Shown here piece by piece: positions 27,721 through 39,753 of a DNA stretch of 64,000 nucleotides. Made by a program: the position numbers and the translations under genes. Source of the DNA: Sthenelais limicola (taxonomy: Eukaryota > Annelida > Polychaeta > Phyllodocida > Sigalionidae); the NCBI GenBank assembly GCA_942159475.1, contig OW804096.1:113372194-113436193 (forward strand). Reading direction: 5' to 3'. Each line of letters starts with the position of its first letter. Within the stretch, counting starts at the first letter, position 1. Below the pieces are notes generated by a model that worked only from the letters and a program-made list of their open reading frames with translations, searched no databases and was not told the origin of the DNA.

Positions 27721-27783
27721 CCAACACAATGCTGTGAAGACAATCAGGAATATGGCGCCAAATTCGCGTTTTGACAAATCCAT
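27721..27783 (-). CDS. Candidate first coding exon with signal peptide or membrane anchor
   Basis: On the minus strand an ATG opens a 21-codon segment that ends exactly at a consensus donor (TGG then GTAAGTATATG), phase 0. It begins MDLSKRE and continues with a hydrophobic core FGAIFLIVFTAL followed by CW, the shape of a secretory signal peptide or an N-terminal membrane anchor. A CAG lies two bases before the ATG, so the start may be in a second exon behind an untranslated first exon. It is upstream of, and on the same strand as, the ADAMTS exon, and ADAMTS proteins begin with a signal peptide. That makes it a possible start of that gene, but the 21 kb between them shows no recognisable linking exon. 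Confidence 0.4.
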
Positions 27784-27999
27784 TCTGAGGTCTGTGGCTT
27801 TCGATGCAGTGATTCAAAAGTTAGAAAGACGAATACTTCTCAATGTTGGTACTCCAAGCGTATCAGGGTAGATGGGCCAATGAGCTCCAACTGGTTGGAT
27901 GATGTGAACAGTGTTATCCGAGATTGTATACCTTTGCATCACCCCCAGCGAAAGGTCCAATTTGGTGAGGATAAATTCTAAGAAGTCTGATTCAACCAC

Positions 28000-29011
28000 A
28001 CTGATGAATGATAAAAGGTATAAACACTAGCCGTCACCACTCCTCCAGTGCCATTCCATCAAGTGATATTTCAATCCGGGAACCAGCTGTGATGTCAAAA
28101 GGCTAAAGCCTTTAACATGTAGTAGTATTAATGGCAAATCACTATACTGTGGTGCTCCAGGTGAGATGTTAAGGGGCAATCACTGGAAAAGAGCTATGGC
28201 GGGTCTAGGCAGCCACAAAATGCGATCTACTCATCCATCGGATCGGAGCCCTATACGAGTACCATCCCTATCATGTGTGTGTGGCAACGTTGCCTTGGGG
28301 GGAAACAGCCGTGGGCTCGCAGCTAGCTACCAATCCTGTGAGAGGATGAATAAGGCAAGCAAGCCTAGGACTTGCAGACAGAAGCAGGCCGAGGGACCGA
28401 ACGACGATGCCCTAACTGTACAATCTTAACTATCCACGCAGGCAGGTATGGACAAGGGCAGGGTGTTCAACCTGATCTCGTCCTGTTGCTGTCAGCGCAC
28501 CTTTCACATTACTGATCTTCTTAAAGCACTCCTCGTGTTGACACAAACGCCAGTGAGAGAGCAGAAGCGGTGCTGTCTGTATGAGCAGGCTTCCAGGTGG
28601 TCGCTTGACTGTATGCCCTGCTAGTGCTTTGCCAGCTACGACGAATGATCCCCTTGTGTCTTTCCGAGTTTCCCCTTGAAATGGAATTCCAATATTGGTC
28701 TGTTAGGCAGATAATGCGATGACAGCCACTGGCCTGTGGTTATTTAGAAGCAAGTATACATCGCATATGTATTAGAGCAGAGAATGTGAAATTTCCTGCA
28801 ACTGATCACCTGTTTTGTAGAATAAATGTCAGAAGATAAGTTGATAGACCGAAGCCGTGGGTGCAGTCCCACTTGCTTCCCCCGAGAATGTCAGAACTCA
28901 ACTGATTCCGAACAATATCGCTGCGACTATCCTCATCCCTTCTCCCCCCTTTACACTCCCTCTCTCTCTCAGTCCTCTCACACACAGACAATCTGTGTGT
29001 GAGACACTCCG
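28000..29011. other. GC-richer 5' flank or first-intron region
   Basis: This segment is noticeably more GC-rich than its surroundings. It contains a pyrimidine-rich run (about 28935-28975) and a small CACACAGA/TCTGTGTG hairpin (about 28982-28999). Its open frames (for example an 87-codon plus-strand frame at 28166-28429) have no recognisable motif. If the promoter call at 29.0-29.15 kb is right, this is the first intron or 5' untranslated sequence of the gene starting at 27783. Confidence 0.35.
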
Positions 29012-29019
29012 CTACTCAC

Positions 29020-29140
29020 CCTGCCCCAGCCCCACGTGCACCTACAATGTAGCGTTATTCGCGCCGGCCTAGCGACCAATCAAAGCATCGGGGACTCTTT
29101 TACGTCAGATGACGCCAGAGTTGTGACGGGTCTGACGTGA
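29020..29140 (-). promoter_or_regulatory. Candidate TATA-less promoter with CRE-like cluster and 5' UTR donor
   Basis: Read on the minus strand, this block holds four TGACG-type motifs or their complements (29101-29107, about 29109-29115, 29124-29130 and 29133-29140, the last being TGACGTGA). An inverted CCAAT (ATTGG) at 29076-29080 and a CpG-rich patch follow. A good donor (CAGG then GTGAGT) lies at 29020/29019. The order of distal CRE-like sites, CCAAT, GC-rich start region and donor matches a promoter with a non-coding first exon feeding the ATG exon at 27783. CREB/ATF-type proteins bind TGACG motifs; their use here is inference. Confidence 0.35.
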
Positions 29141-29302
29141 CACCAAACCGAAGTTAGACAAAAATTACACTGATAAAAGGCAAGGGATTGCCAAGCACTT
29201 CCTTCCTCTGTATGCTGGAATCCTCTAAAAAGCGGACTTGATCTAGGGAGTATTTCTTGCCCACCCATTGCTACATCCCCATTGGTTGTATATACACAGG
29301 TT

Positions 29303-29319
29303 GGGGGGGGGGGGGGGGG
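29303..29319 (+). repeat. G17 homopolymer
   Basis: Seventeen consecutive G about 0.16 kb upstream of the CRE-like cluster on the minus-strand reading. It is the longest single-base G or C tract in the window. Confidence 0.85.
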
Positions 29320-32300
29320 AATGTGCGATGGTGTCAATCCACTAGATCAACTGAAGACTCAGACTAAAAACTCGGTTTTCCATTGAAAATGCCAAGGACG
29401 AATACGAAAGCAAGGGATGAATCCAAGCCATTTCATCGGATATAGCATCTACTGTAAATCACATCTTAACCGAGAGGTAAATGATGTAAAGAAATCTCGC
29501 GGCTGTCAGTCAATGCTAAATGAATGGTTATGGGTTCATGGGGAGATCATTAAGTACCAGTCGTGTGACTGATGAAAAAGAAAGGAATGCATCCTTATTT
29601 CCCAGACGTACCATAGGCGGTTTACTTGGGGCTAATGCCACCATTATACTCAATGATCTGGAAACATGTGTGGCACGTGGAAAGTGAGGGTCGTGGCAAA
29701 GGATTTGGCAATGCTTGGGGCATACCAAGTCCCTCCATTCTAAGTCGTGTATAGACGTGCCCCGACGATAGTTATGAGTAGGGCACAATCTGCGAACAAA
29801 ACAGTTTCTTTTAGTATCTTTGTTAATGTGTATGGATTGAGTGGGTGGTTATGCATACGATATCTTATGCTTGTAACAAGAGAAGATTGTCGGCCCATTG
29901 TAGTCTTACCAGTGGAGGGTGGAGTCGTTTCTATAATAAACCTACTAAGTGAGCTTAGCTAAACTTAGACACGGTGTCCATGTTTATCAATCTAGTAGTA
30001 TCTGATTTATGTCTCTGGAATGGCCGATTTCTTGGCCTAAGTAATCCCTCCCTCAAAAGTAATCCCATTCTCTTGAGGGCAACATTCTCTGAATCCAATC
30101 CCTTTTCTCCTGGTTATCCGGAACTGGGAACTGAGGGACCCTCTCCTCTTACCGCAGTCAAACTAAACACAGACCCACGCGAAAGAGAAGGCCTATAGAA
30201 CTACTTTACTCTATACATACTATGAGCCATACAGCATAAATTAAGAATGATCTTGTTTGGGAGGCTATAAAACAGCATCATTTTATTGATCAATGTATAA
30301 CGTTTAAGGGAAGCATGATAAGAATGGGCCCGGCGGATAAGAAACTATAAAAAGAGCCTAGATTGTCTTGTCTCCTCGGGCCTATTTCAGAGAGTTTTAT
30401 CCCTGTTATGCCATTCCTAAGTATAGAGACGTAAATAAGCTGGTCTGGAAGCCGGGCATCCCTATCCATACATTTAACTTTGCATGAACATCCTCGGTAA
30501 TGGCTCAATGTCTATCGTTACTATAGCTTACCATGCGGCTAGATTTTAGGTGTTAGAGAAATGGTTCTTCTCTCTTGTGAAGAGACAGTCCCGATCATAT
30601 GTAACCAGAATGGATAGTGCACCATTCTGGAAGTAAATCAACATGGTTGAAAACGCATGGCTAAATGGAGGTTCTCAAAGGATTGCGTCATTGTCCTTTT
30701 AACGTCTCCTCCTAAACTATACTTAAGATGATGTTGTAATCAACTCTAGTGCGGTTATGATGTCTTAATCCGCTAGAGGCTTGATGGGAGGTGTTTAGGA
30801 TTGCAATACACCTTTATTACAATCTTCTCACACCCTAAATGGGACTTGGAAATCCCCCATCCCATATCGCATTTTTGTTGTGTGCAAACAGAATGGGTAC
30901 TCGGATAATCCGGCCGCATTAGGACATATTTTTATCCCTTTTATTCATTAATGAAATGGCACGTCATTGTTGTTTTATATGAACCCCCATACGCAATAGG
31001 CGCGTCTATTCTATAATGTAAATCGTTCATTCGTATTTTTAACACAGGATTGGCATTAAGAGGCTGTTCTCGATGGGTAAGATATAGGCCATAGCCACGC
31101 CATTTTCCAATAAGCTCTCGGAGAGGTCTTGCAATAGTGTTACACTTCTACTGCTGGAGGGGAGCATATCATGTGTGGATGATCCCCGCCTGTCTCTCAC
31201 TACTCCTTCAGACACCCTCCAGGCTCTACCATCTGGAACAGCCATGGATATACACAGGACCCATCCAAGGGAGCCCTCCAGTGCACTATATAAAAAGGGC
31301 AACTAAGGGGAGGGCTATCTAGATATGAAGTGAGGTCGAACCGAACCCACGAGGCAGAAATTCCAAAGTAAGACTCTGATAGATAGAGCTTGCGGCGAGG
31401 TAATACAGAATAATACCTAATCCAAGAGCTTCCCAGGGAATGGGAATTGCAAGAGGCCTAATTGCATGATAACACATCGCTAAGTGGACCATGTGAAACG
31501 TATGAGTGAGCATGTAGAAGATTACATGCTTTGCATGTACGCACGCACGTGTTACTTGCAAATTTTATGACGGAGAGGAAAGCTTCGGTAATTTGAAAGA
31601 TGGTGTCAGCTGCTTTCATGACGTGGTAATGAAATTATTCCACCGCATCTCATAACGAGCAGCGGCGTTACGCCAGCTTCTCCGGACCTATTCTATACAC
31701 TACTGGGTATGCTCAGCGCTGTGGGGAATGTAACCACAAAAAGGACAGCGCAAGCTAGGGGCTCTGCATTTACAAAGCTCCTGATACTTTCTTCTAATGC
31801 TGATTGTGTAAATGAGAAATATATATTGCTTAAACGTGTTCTTATAGGTCTCTTGGGGGAAATCAATTTAAAAAAACACAAAAGAGATGGAATTCACTGG
31901 GTACTGCTACTTAGTAAATGAAAACACTGTGGGATGTAGTGGGCAAACGTTTATTCATTATGTCTATAGTCCCCCAAAAGACAATTACATTTCTCAAATG
32001 GCAAAAAGATCTTGACACAAACATAACTAATTTTGACGACGTTGCATTTGGATCGCCATCATTCCGTGACCATATCCGATGGGAACTGAATCAGAGCGGC
32101 TCACGTGTCTTTGTTTTTCTTAAGTGTTTAGTGGATGAAAACCCCTAACCCAGACAACTTCCTGTGTGATAATTGCGTTTCTCTCGGTTAAACAAAGGTT
32201 ACTGTATATGTTAACAAAGCAGCTGGCCCTTAAATTGGATTCCAAGGAGCAATTAGGAAAACTGGAAATGAGCGATGGCCTCCACTCGTCTATGGAAAAA

Positions 32301-33400
32301 CACAGGGTTTCATAAAGACAATGGCGATAGTTACTGGTGGAGGCAATAATGAATATTTCCAGCTTTTACTCTGCAAATTCCCTGGCTGGAAGAGGGGGAA
32401 TGCCCCAGTCCTTGGAGACAGTATTCAACCGGGCGTCTCAGTGGATGAGTTCGACACGAATGTCTCTGTGGATCTCTATGAAAGTAGTATGAGAAATAGA
32501 GAGAGGGGCGTGTTACCGATATCACAAAGCCCCTGCCATGTCTCATCCCCACCCACCGTGCCTGGATCCCTTAATTGGACCGCCCAATCACTTGTGACCT
32601 GTTCACACGACTGGTGGAGAAAAAGGGGAGGGGGAGGGGGTGGAGGGAGATAGGAGTGGTGAACAGTTGGGCCCTGCATGCATGTCCTACATAACGTGTG
32701 CAAAAAAGTCTCCTGTGTGTCGATAATTTCGCCATAAATGTAAACATGCACACCTCTTCTTATCCCGTTTCGTGACTAGCTCGGTGGCTAGAGCCTGATT
32801 AATACACATACGCAAATAGTTATGTACCATGCAGACCAATTCCTTTGGGTCAAACCTGGCGATTTCAACTCACGTCCACAACTATAAAGATGCTATCAAG
32901 AAGCAATTAAAATATTCCTTTCCTGATCGAATGCTTATTTCAGAATGGAAACAAATAATTGTAAAATATGTCCTCCTCCACACACATTTTCACATTTCCT
33001 TTGAGTGATCTACCATTATCTGTATTCAGTTACAATAGGCCATTTCATAAATTGGCTTCGGGTCATTACCACCCCTCCTGTGTGGCGCTGCAGTCACACC
33101 ACTGGACGAGCACTATCCATTGACCTTCACCAAAGGTGCCCGACTTTCCCACCTTTCGCTCCAAGAATTCTATGTCTGTGCCCAACACATTGCACAGGAT
33201 TATGGAATAATATGTTTAGAGTAATCATGCTGGATTTTAGGTCGATTCATCTGCTAAATCGTAGCATATCACTACGTCTGTAATGCCCCGTCTACACAGG
33301 AGCGAATTGGGGTGCGAATTAATATCCTATGATTGGTGGAAAAATAAGTCTCTCCACAAAAGCAATTTGTTGGCCCAACCTAACGGCTTTAAGTAGATCT
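29320..33400. other. Region without a supported gene
   Basis: No exon with both a good splice context and a recognisable protein. It includes a perfect hairpin at 30605-30630 and a G-rich purine tract near 32622-32650. A plus-strand 110-codon frame at 32321-32653 runs into that purine tract and looks like chance. Confidence 0.45.
30605..30630. repeat. Perfect short hairpin
   Basis: CCAGAATGG and CCATTCTGG form a perfect 9-bp stem around an 8-base loop. Confidence 0.55.
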
Positions 33401-33489
33401 ATATTTAAACGAATAATTATGGTTTTTATTTGTATCAAAGATATTTAAACAAATTATTATGGTTTTTATTTTAAATATATGTATCAAAG
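33401..33489 (+). repeat. Tandem duplication of about 40 bp
   Basis: The unit at 33401-33440 (starting ATATTTAAAC and ending TGTATCAAAG) is repeated at 33441-33489 with two substitutions and an insertion of about 9 A/T bases. This is a local duplication in AT-rich DNA. Confidence 0.8.
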
Positions 33490-36400
33490 ATAATTCAACT
33501 AATTAGCATGACACAGATGTCAAGTGTCATAAATATAAATATATACACACAAATATTATTGGTCGTATATCTATGCTTTGTCACGGACTGTGGCTGCTAT
33601 TACGACACTCTTCACTCGTCACTCATATGCAAATTATAATAAGTGCGAATATTATCAAAAACAGGTACACCCCAGTGCACCATTTTAAATCGTAGCAAAC
33701 TCCCCAGATGGTTCAATTGTTCAGATTGTGACCTTTGCTCATGCTTTTGGGTGGCCGAGTTTTCTGCTATTATGGATTTCCGATGGATCATCGAGGCGCA
33801 AAGGTAATAATTGGAGAGCATAGACCAGTACCATTTAATTGTTGAGGCATTTTGTCAGGAGTGAGGGACTCAAGCAGATGTTAAAGAACCCAAAATATTC
33901 TCTATGGTGCCATTGCCAGTAAGTGGATTTCGTTTTTGCCCTAACTCTGAATTCATAGGACTTGCCTGGGAAATTGAATTCATGTCACCTTTCATGCACA
34001 ACTCATATACTTACCTCTGCATAAGTAATTTGTATCACTCACTGTCATAGTTCAATGGGCTCACCTGCATTTATTTTGAAACAATGATATTTTCTTAAGT
34101 AAACCTGTTTATCGTCATTTAAAAACATTTAAAAAAGACTCCTATATATATTGGAACGTTTCGGACTCTGTTTATTATTTTCGGCCTATATAATTATGCT
34201 CCTTAAAGTTAAGGAAAGAGAAAGGGTGTGATAGAAAGAGTTGATATAATACAATCACCTTTATTGAATGAATTGCAATATTAGAAGAACAGGAGGAGGA
34301 TGGAAGTAGCCATAGAATCTCAATATCATGAATATGATGAAAAGAATTGTGTCCAGCCCCAGTTTCAGGAACATGGATGCAGATTATGCCATCATTCAAA
34401 ATAGAAAAAAATGACAAAAGACTCGGTAGGATAATATACGTATATCCTTTTTATGTCATGGCGTTTGTATGGAAATATTGTGTTATGATTTATGTGCATG
34501 GTCTGGTATTCACGGTGATGCAGGGCAGTGAAAACATACGAGTATCACCATACTAAAACAATCCAAAATAGAGAGCGAGCTATATGTGTTTACGATTTAT
34601 GAAGTTGTACATCTGCTTGCACTCAAAGGGAGTGTCAGGAAACAGGGAACATCGCCTACAGGAAGAAAAACTATTCATTCAAAAAGGCTTCATGAAAGTC
34701 AAATGCCAGACCCCATGTTGTTAGGCACTTTAATCAGGTATTTTTTATACTGTGTTCTCCCATGAGGAGCTCCGTGAAGAGTATGACCTTGTCTCGGGCT
34801 TCTTTGTCAATGAACTTAGATTAATGCTAAGTAGCATACCATGAATTTCACTACCGAGTCAATGAATACTGCGAACAACAAAGTGTTTCTTCTTCCAGGT
34901 TTGAGGTGACTTACCACGAAAACTTCATCTTAATGTTTTCGATCATTTCATTCCTCAGCTTAGTCATGCAGAGATTCTTGCCCACCATAATTATGAGTAC
35001 ATGTGTTTAAAATAAAGGGCATTGGAGTCTACCTCTCCACATGTATTACGTAAGTTATTAGGGGAGTGGACAGGTTGAATTAGGGAGGCTTTTTCCTGTA
35101 AGACAGAAGGACTTTGCCTTGATAAACAACCTATGGGCTCCCATAAATATGTCACTCTCTCGCTATAAAACACAAGAAATAATCCTCTTCGTAAGCAGGA
35201 TTTAGTCCATAATAGCATTGTTATTTTTCATTGTCTGAGTTTGTCGTTAACATGACCGCCAACGTAGATCAGATCTTTGTTCATAAGATGAGATGACACA
35301 AAATACCTTTTATTTGCGCCGAAAAGACATAGTATTTCCATAGCGGAGGGCGTCGGAACATCGCTATACACAAACTAAGTGTTGTTTGTAAGGGTAATAG
35401 GACAATGCGAGTGATATACATGTAGCCCTATTTACATGTAAACCATGTAGAGAAACAGAAACTGTTTTACGGGAGGGCTTGGGTAGCTTTTGTAACAGAA
35501 GAATATCCCCTGACATTGTCATTAAATTGGACACAATAAAAGTTGACATAAACAAAAACAAACTACGAGCCATCGAGTAACATATCAAATATAAACGTTC
35601 CTTTGTTTTTGTAAATAAACGTCTGACCGAATTTCACCGCAAATGACATGCACGCATGGATGTTATATACAGTTTAATCCATTTCCGGTCCTCAACAAGC
35701 ACTAAATGAAAGAATTCTGCTATTTATAAAGCAAGGAATCGCTACTATTCCTGTATTTATTGCATATGGTATACACAAAAGATCCGATTAAGCAAAACGG
35801 CCCTGGGTTACGTCACGAAAAGTAACTTAATCACGATGCTGTGTAACAAAATGATCCCCAGGTCAACGAAAAATAGAATTTTGACGCACCATCATCAATG
35901 ACAAAATTAGTAACAATGTGTCTGGCCGGCTGACAGCATATTACTTTTATGATGGAGGAATGTCATTACTTTCTTTAGGAAAAGAAAAAAATGAGGGGCG
36001 TTTCACTCCCAATTTGCCCATATAAAATCTTTTATATCAACTTTCAGACCCAGGGCACCTCCAAATCAAAGCGAATAAAATTGAATGAGTCTAAAAATGT
36101 AAAAAGTTGCCATAGCAAAAAAATATAGAACAGATTTCGTCACCAGTCATTGGATTTGTTCAGTAGCACATGTCACTATCTCCATTTAAATAGACTGCTG
36201 ACTTGACCAAATATTTCTTTCCAGTTTCTCCAAGTACACAAAACATGCACAATAGATTCTAAATGCTGCTGCAGCTCAGATTTAGATGATGGAAATGGTG
36301 TAGTTGTTATACAAACAAACATATTAAACCCCACCCAATCCACTTATCATGGCCTGCTTTCCCCTAGCGGTAATAGCCTTATTACATCGACCTCCGTATA

Positions 36401-37661
36401 TCGTTAACTGTCCTGGAAATTATGTTAGGGTGTAAGGGAACACCCCTAACATGTCAGTTGTTGTGTAAGTAGAGTCAACGGTATAAGCCGGGTAACATTT
36501 TTTGCCTTATCCGGCAGGCAAATAACGATATGGTCCCTTGCATGATGGATCATTTTGTTTCCATTTCCAGAAATATGAAGCCCTGCCTCAAATTCCATGG
36601 CATAATGAATAATTTCGGCCATGCATTACTGATCTTATTTATCTTATCATTTTAAGTTGACGTTCTAAACGAACCTTGCAATTTAAGTTTAGTCTTTGAT
36701 CATCTTAACGAAAAACATCACATCAGTGCATTCCCATGAATTTGGATGTCCATAACTATTTGGCAAGTGTGCCAATAAAAGATATCATATTCATTGCATG
36801 AGTTATGGGGTAATGTGATACCATTTGCCATAAATAGATTTTCTACTGTTGTTTCTTATCAAACATTCAGTAATTCATAGCCAGACATTGAGCCCAGTGC
36901 TTAGTTCTTCATTATTTGGTTGGGAGTGCACCATCAAGCATCTATCTATCTATGATGGGGGTAATTCTGGTCGAATTTGATATCGACGAAAATATAATAA
37001 TATATATATGTGATGTAGTCTTCGTACTCATCACTATACCTACTCCTATACCTTTACATTTTATCAATTTCCTGTCTTACCTCTCAGAAAATCAACGATG
37101 GCAATGTAGTTTATCCGTTGAAATTCCATTCATTTATCCCTCTCATTACCTACTCACATTATCTCAGATGTAGATAAAAAGATAAATAAAAGAAAACTGG
37201 CATTAAACCAAGATTATAACGTGGTGGTTTCTATTCTCACCTTTACCGGTATCACATTAGTATGCTTTAACCAGATTGTACAAAGCTAAGTTATGCTATT
37301 AAAATGTTAAAGTTCATTATGATTACGGCATGTTTCTTAAATGAAAATCAAATAATGTATCGGGACATATCCATACAATTTTCACATCGCTGTAATATAA
37401 CCTTTTACCAGGATGCTGTGTGCAACAATTGCTGGTCATTACTGCTGCCACCTTTGAGCAACTCATCTACCTATCCACTCTCACGCCACCTACTCACGAC
37501 ACCTCACACAGCTTCTCCTTCTCTCCCACTCACTCTCACGTCAGATTGCAGTTGTATCTCCTACCTACTCTTCTCGTTTCTGTTGGAGCATGCATCCCCA
37601 CGCCTACTTGTTCCATGATTTTTTGGGCAATCTTAAAACCAAAATCTCTAATAATGACAGA
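33490..37661. other. Region without a supported gene
   Basis: AT-rich with no recognised gene. On the minus strand an ATG at about 34992 opens a helix-like stretch of about 24 codons running to a GTAAGT donor at 34916, but it is unidentified. An imperfect hairpin lies at 36422-36452, and the plus-strand open frames near 37304-37618 are Ser/Pro/Thr-rich and low in complexity. Confidence 0.45.
36422..36452. repeat. Imperfect hairpin
   Basis: ATGTTAGGGTG pairs with CACCCCTAACAT around about 8 bases, with one bulged base. Confidence 0.5.
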
Positions 37662-37717
37662 CAACGGCAAAGGAAAAGCGAAAGGACAGCAACGGCAAAG
37701 GAAAAGCGAAAGGACAG
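37662..37717 (+). repeat. Perfect 28-bp tandem repeat, two copies
   Basis: The unit begins CAACGGCAAAGG and ends GCGAAAGGACAG; copies are 37662-37689 and 37690-37717. The repeat lies at the left edge of the retroelement block and adds a basic Lys/Arg/Gln-rich run to the overlapping plus-strand open frame. Confidence 0.85.
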
Positions 37718-37811
37718 CCTAAAGTCGAACCGGGCATATGTTTATCCGGGTACGGTATGTAGGTCCACCATCGCGGCCAGCAGCCGAGTTCGAGTTATGA
37801 GATTGCAGGTA

Positions 37812-37918
37812 GTCGCACTCTGTACGGGATCTGTTGAGTGCGGCAACATTAGGCCTGAACCAGAAAATGTATCCCACTTTGAAGTTTCAACTCAACAGAT
37901 CCCGCACAGAGTACGCAC
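37812..37918. repeat. Inverted repeat of about 28 bp in retroelement leader
   Basis: 37812-37839 and 37890-37918 are near-perfect reverse complements (core ACGGGATCTGTTGAGT against ACTCAACAGATCCCGC), separated by 50 bases. It sits upstream of the ORF1-like and reverse transcriptase remnants. DIRS-order elements carry unusual internal and inverted repeats, so this could be part of that element, but it does not prove its class. Confidence 0.65.
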
Positions 37919-38081
37919 GGGGATGCGGTAAGGGTCCAGGGCTTTGGTGGTTAGGGGATTTCCCCAAAGCTATTCGGCTGCTGATGTCACCCAGTCTACG
38001 GGCCGGGTTGAGTGCCACGGAGCGAGAGAGAGGCTGTATTAGCGCTCGTTGACTGAATGTTTAACAGAAATCAATACTAAA

Positions 38082-38102
38082 ACTAACCCTAAACCTAACC
38101 TT
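38082..38102 (+). repeat. Telomere-like C-rich repeat
   Basis: ACTAACCCTAAACCTAACC is a degenerate CCCTAA-type run of about 20 bases. On the far side of the reverse transcriptase, 40187-40213 carries the G-rich complement type. Confidence 0.55.
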
Positions 38103-38142
38103 AAATTGGTTGTCCTAAGTCCTTAAATTGGTTGTCCTAAGT
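38099..38142 (+). repeat. Perfect 22-bp tandem repeat, two copies
   Basis: CCTTAAATTGGTTGTCCTAAGT is repeated at 38099-38120 and 38121-38142, overlapping the end of the telomere-like run and just before the ORF1-like remnant. Confidence 0.85.
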
Positions 38143-38183
38143 CTGTAAAGGGAATTTCGTTGGTTTAAGGAAGGGAGAAGTGG

Positions 38184-38554
38184 ATGCAATCTGGCAACTT
38201 GCAACCGCATATGAGGGGTAAAGCCGGAGAAGTATGCTCTACTGCTAAAGTCACTGGGAAGGTTACAAGACTCACAAAAATAGGATGGGTGGCCAAGCCA
38301 CCTAAGAAAACCATTACGAAGCAGCCACCATTGAAAGGCCCACACGTGCAGCTACCCACGCTATGCTGTATACGCCAGCCATGACCACTGCTCCTGAACA
38401 CAAGCACAGACTGGCTAGGGTGGAGTCTGTTATTGAAGGAATGGCTGCCACAATGAACAATTTTGAACGAATGAACCATTCGTTGGTCAGAAACAATCAG
38501 TCCAACAGTGTGAATCTAGTCAAATGGACGATGATATTGTCTTTGCAAAAATAA
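38184..38554 (+). pseudogene. Retroelement ORF1-like remnant
   Basis: Two overlapping plus-strand frames join across a frameshift near 38360-38385. The first part is basic (KVTGKVTRLTKIGWVAKPPK). The second reads PEHKHRLARVESVIEGMAAT, then MNNFERMNHSL, a helical stretch. A basic region followed by a short coiled coil upstream of a reverse transcriptase fits a gag/ORF1-type nucleic-acid-binding protein of the element whose RT follows at 38740. Assignment rests on position and composition, not on a named domain. Confidence 0.35.
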
Positions 38555-38739
38555 GAAAGTACTGTGAGAAAGACAAGCTCACCTGCCCCGTCCCAGCCAA
38601 CACACAGATGGGCTCACCTTCAAGGCAGATGGTCTAACAGAGCTTACCAATATATAAAATGGGGTTAAAGACACTGGAGTACCCAACCATATGGATGTAA
38701 GAATCGCTGTACCCTCTCAACTAAATATTTAAAACTGGG

Positions 38740-39715
38740 AAAAATACCTGACCAAAAAAACCTGACCAGGAGCTGCTAGGCTACATAAAACATGGCTTCC
38801 CACTGGGATATCTCAGCCCAGTCAGTGATACTAAGGAAGGTGAGAAGCACGCCAGTGCTACAAAGAACACCAGCAGTGTAAATTTTATAAATATGTCACC
38901 AAGGAATTAGAGCTGGGAGAAATTGTTAGGCTGATGGACATCCATGGTGCCATGTTTCACCTCTGATGACTAGGCCCAAACATGACCCGGGCCGGAGGTG
39001 TATAATCCTGAATATGACCTTCCTTCCCAAGACATCGGTCAACTCTTACATCTGAAAGAAAAGCCATTATGGAAAGATAAGATCACATGGCTTACCTGGT
39101 GTTGACGACCTTGCAGATAGAATCAAGCTGGAAGGCAGAGGAGCTTTCATGGCTACAGTTGACACATCTCGGGGGTACACAAATATGAGGTCAGACCCAC
39201 TGGACTGGCCCCAACAGTGCATAAGGTGGGACAACAAGTTTTACCTCAAGACAGCAATGCCCTTTGGGGCACACTGTTCTTCTATGCATATGCAACGTGT
39301 TGTCAAGAGAATTGTAGTATTATTAGAGTCAAAAGGAATATGGTTGTGAATGTATCTTGACGACCTGGTGATTATCTCATCCGATAAACAAACCTGCCAT
39401 GCCCACCTTGAGGAGGCGTCAAAGCTTCCACACAATCTTGGCCTCCCTGAAGCTCTTGATAAGAGGCAAGGGCCCAGCAGTGTAATCATGTCACTAGGGA
39501 TCAAAGCAGACACCAGTGCCATAGAACTATTGAAACCTCAGGATAAAATTTACAAGGTTTTAAAATTGGTGTGAAAGGAAGTGAAAGAACTGGATCCCAA
39601 TCAAATAACTACAGTCCATCATAGGAAAGTTATAACACATTAGCAAATGTGTAAAGCCAGCGAGGGTCTTTATTTCAAGACTGCTAGAAGCACTCATATT
39701 CATAGTTGGGGAAAA
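38740..39715 (+). pseudogene. Decayed DIRS/Ngaro-like reverse transcriptase
   Basis: Plus-strand fragments, in order: LLGYIKHGFPLGYLSPVSDT near 38773; GVDDLADRIKLEGRGAF just before 39149; MRSDPLDWPQQCIRWDNKFY and AMPFGAHCSSMHMQRV at about 39190-39300; the catalytic YLDDLVIIS at 39353; then LGLPEALDKRQGPSS. A connection segment with traces of CKASEG runs to about 39715. The DPxDWP, PFG and YLDD pattern with LGLxE...KRxxPS is typical of the RT-RNase H of DIRS-order (tyrosine recombinase) retrotransposons. It is dead: there are stops and frameshifts at about 38920-39130, an in-frame TGA at 39347 just before YLDD, and another frame break near 39600. No recombinase or RNase H core was recognised downstream. 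Confidence 0.7.
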
Positions 39716-39753
39716 ATAAGTGACCCCCATCACTGTAACAACGCAATGACAAT

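Noticed and set aside
32321..32653. 110-codon plus-strand frame ending in Gly/Arg-rich sequence
   Set aside because: The end comes from a GGGGGA purine tract; no motif elsewhere.
33281..33330. GCCCCGTCTACACAGGAGCGAATT-like text resembling a transposon end
   Set aside because: No matching inverted partner found within about 1 kb, so no element could be delimited.
34017..34066. Minus-strand 50-bp segment between AG and GTAAGT
   Set aside because: All three frames contain stops, so it cannot be an internal coding exon.
34916..34992. Minus-strand ATG with a helix-like stretch ending at GTAAGT
   Set aside because: No acceptor or promoter signals and no homology recognised. Several such stretches are expected by chance.
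38115..38496. Minus-strand frames of 60-104 codons opposite the ORF1-like remnant
   Set aside because: Shadows of the plus-strand retroelement sequence, with no independent features.
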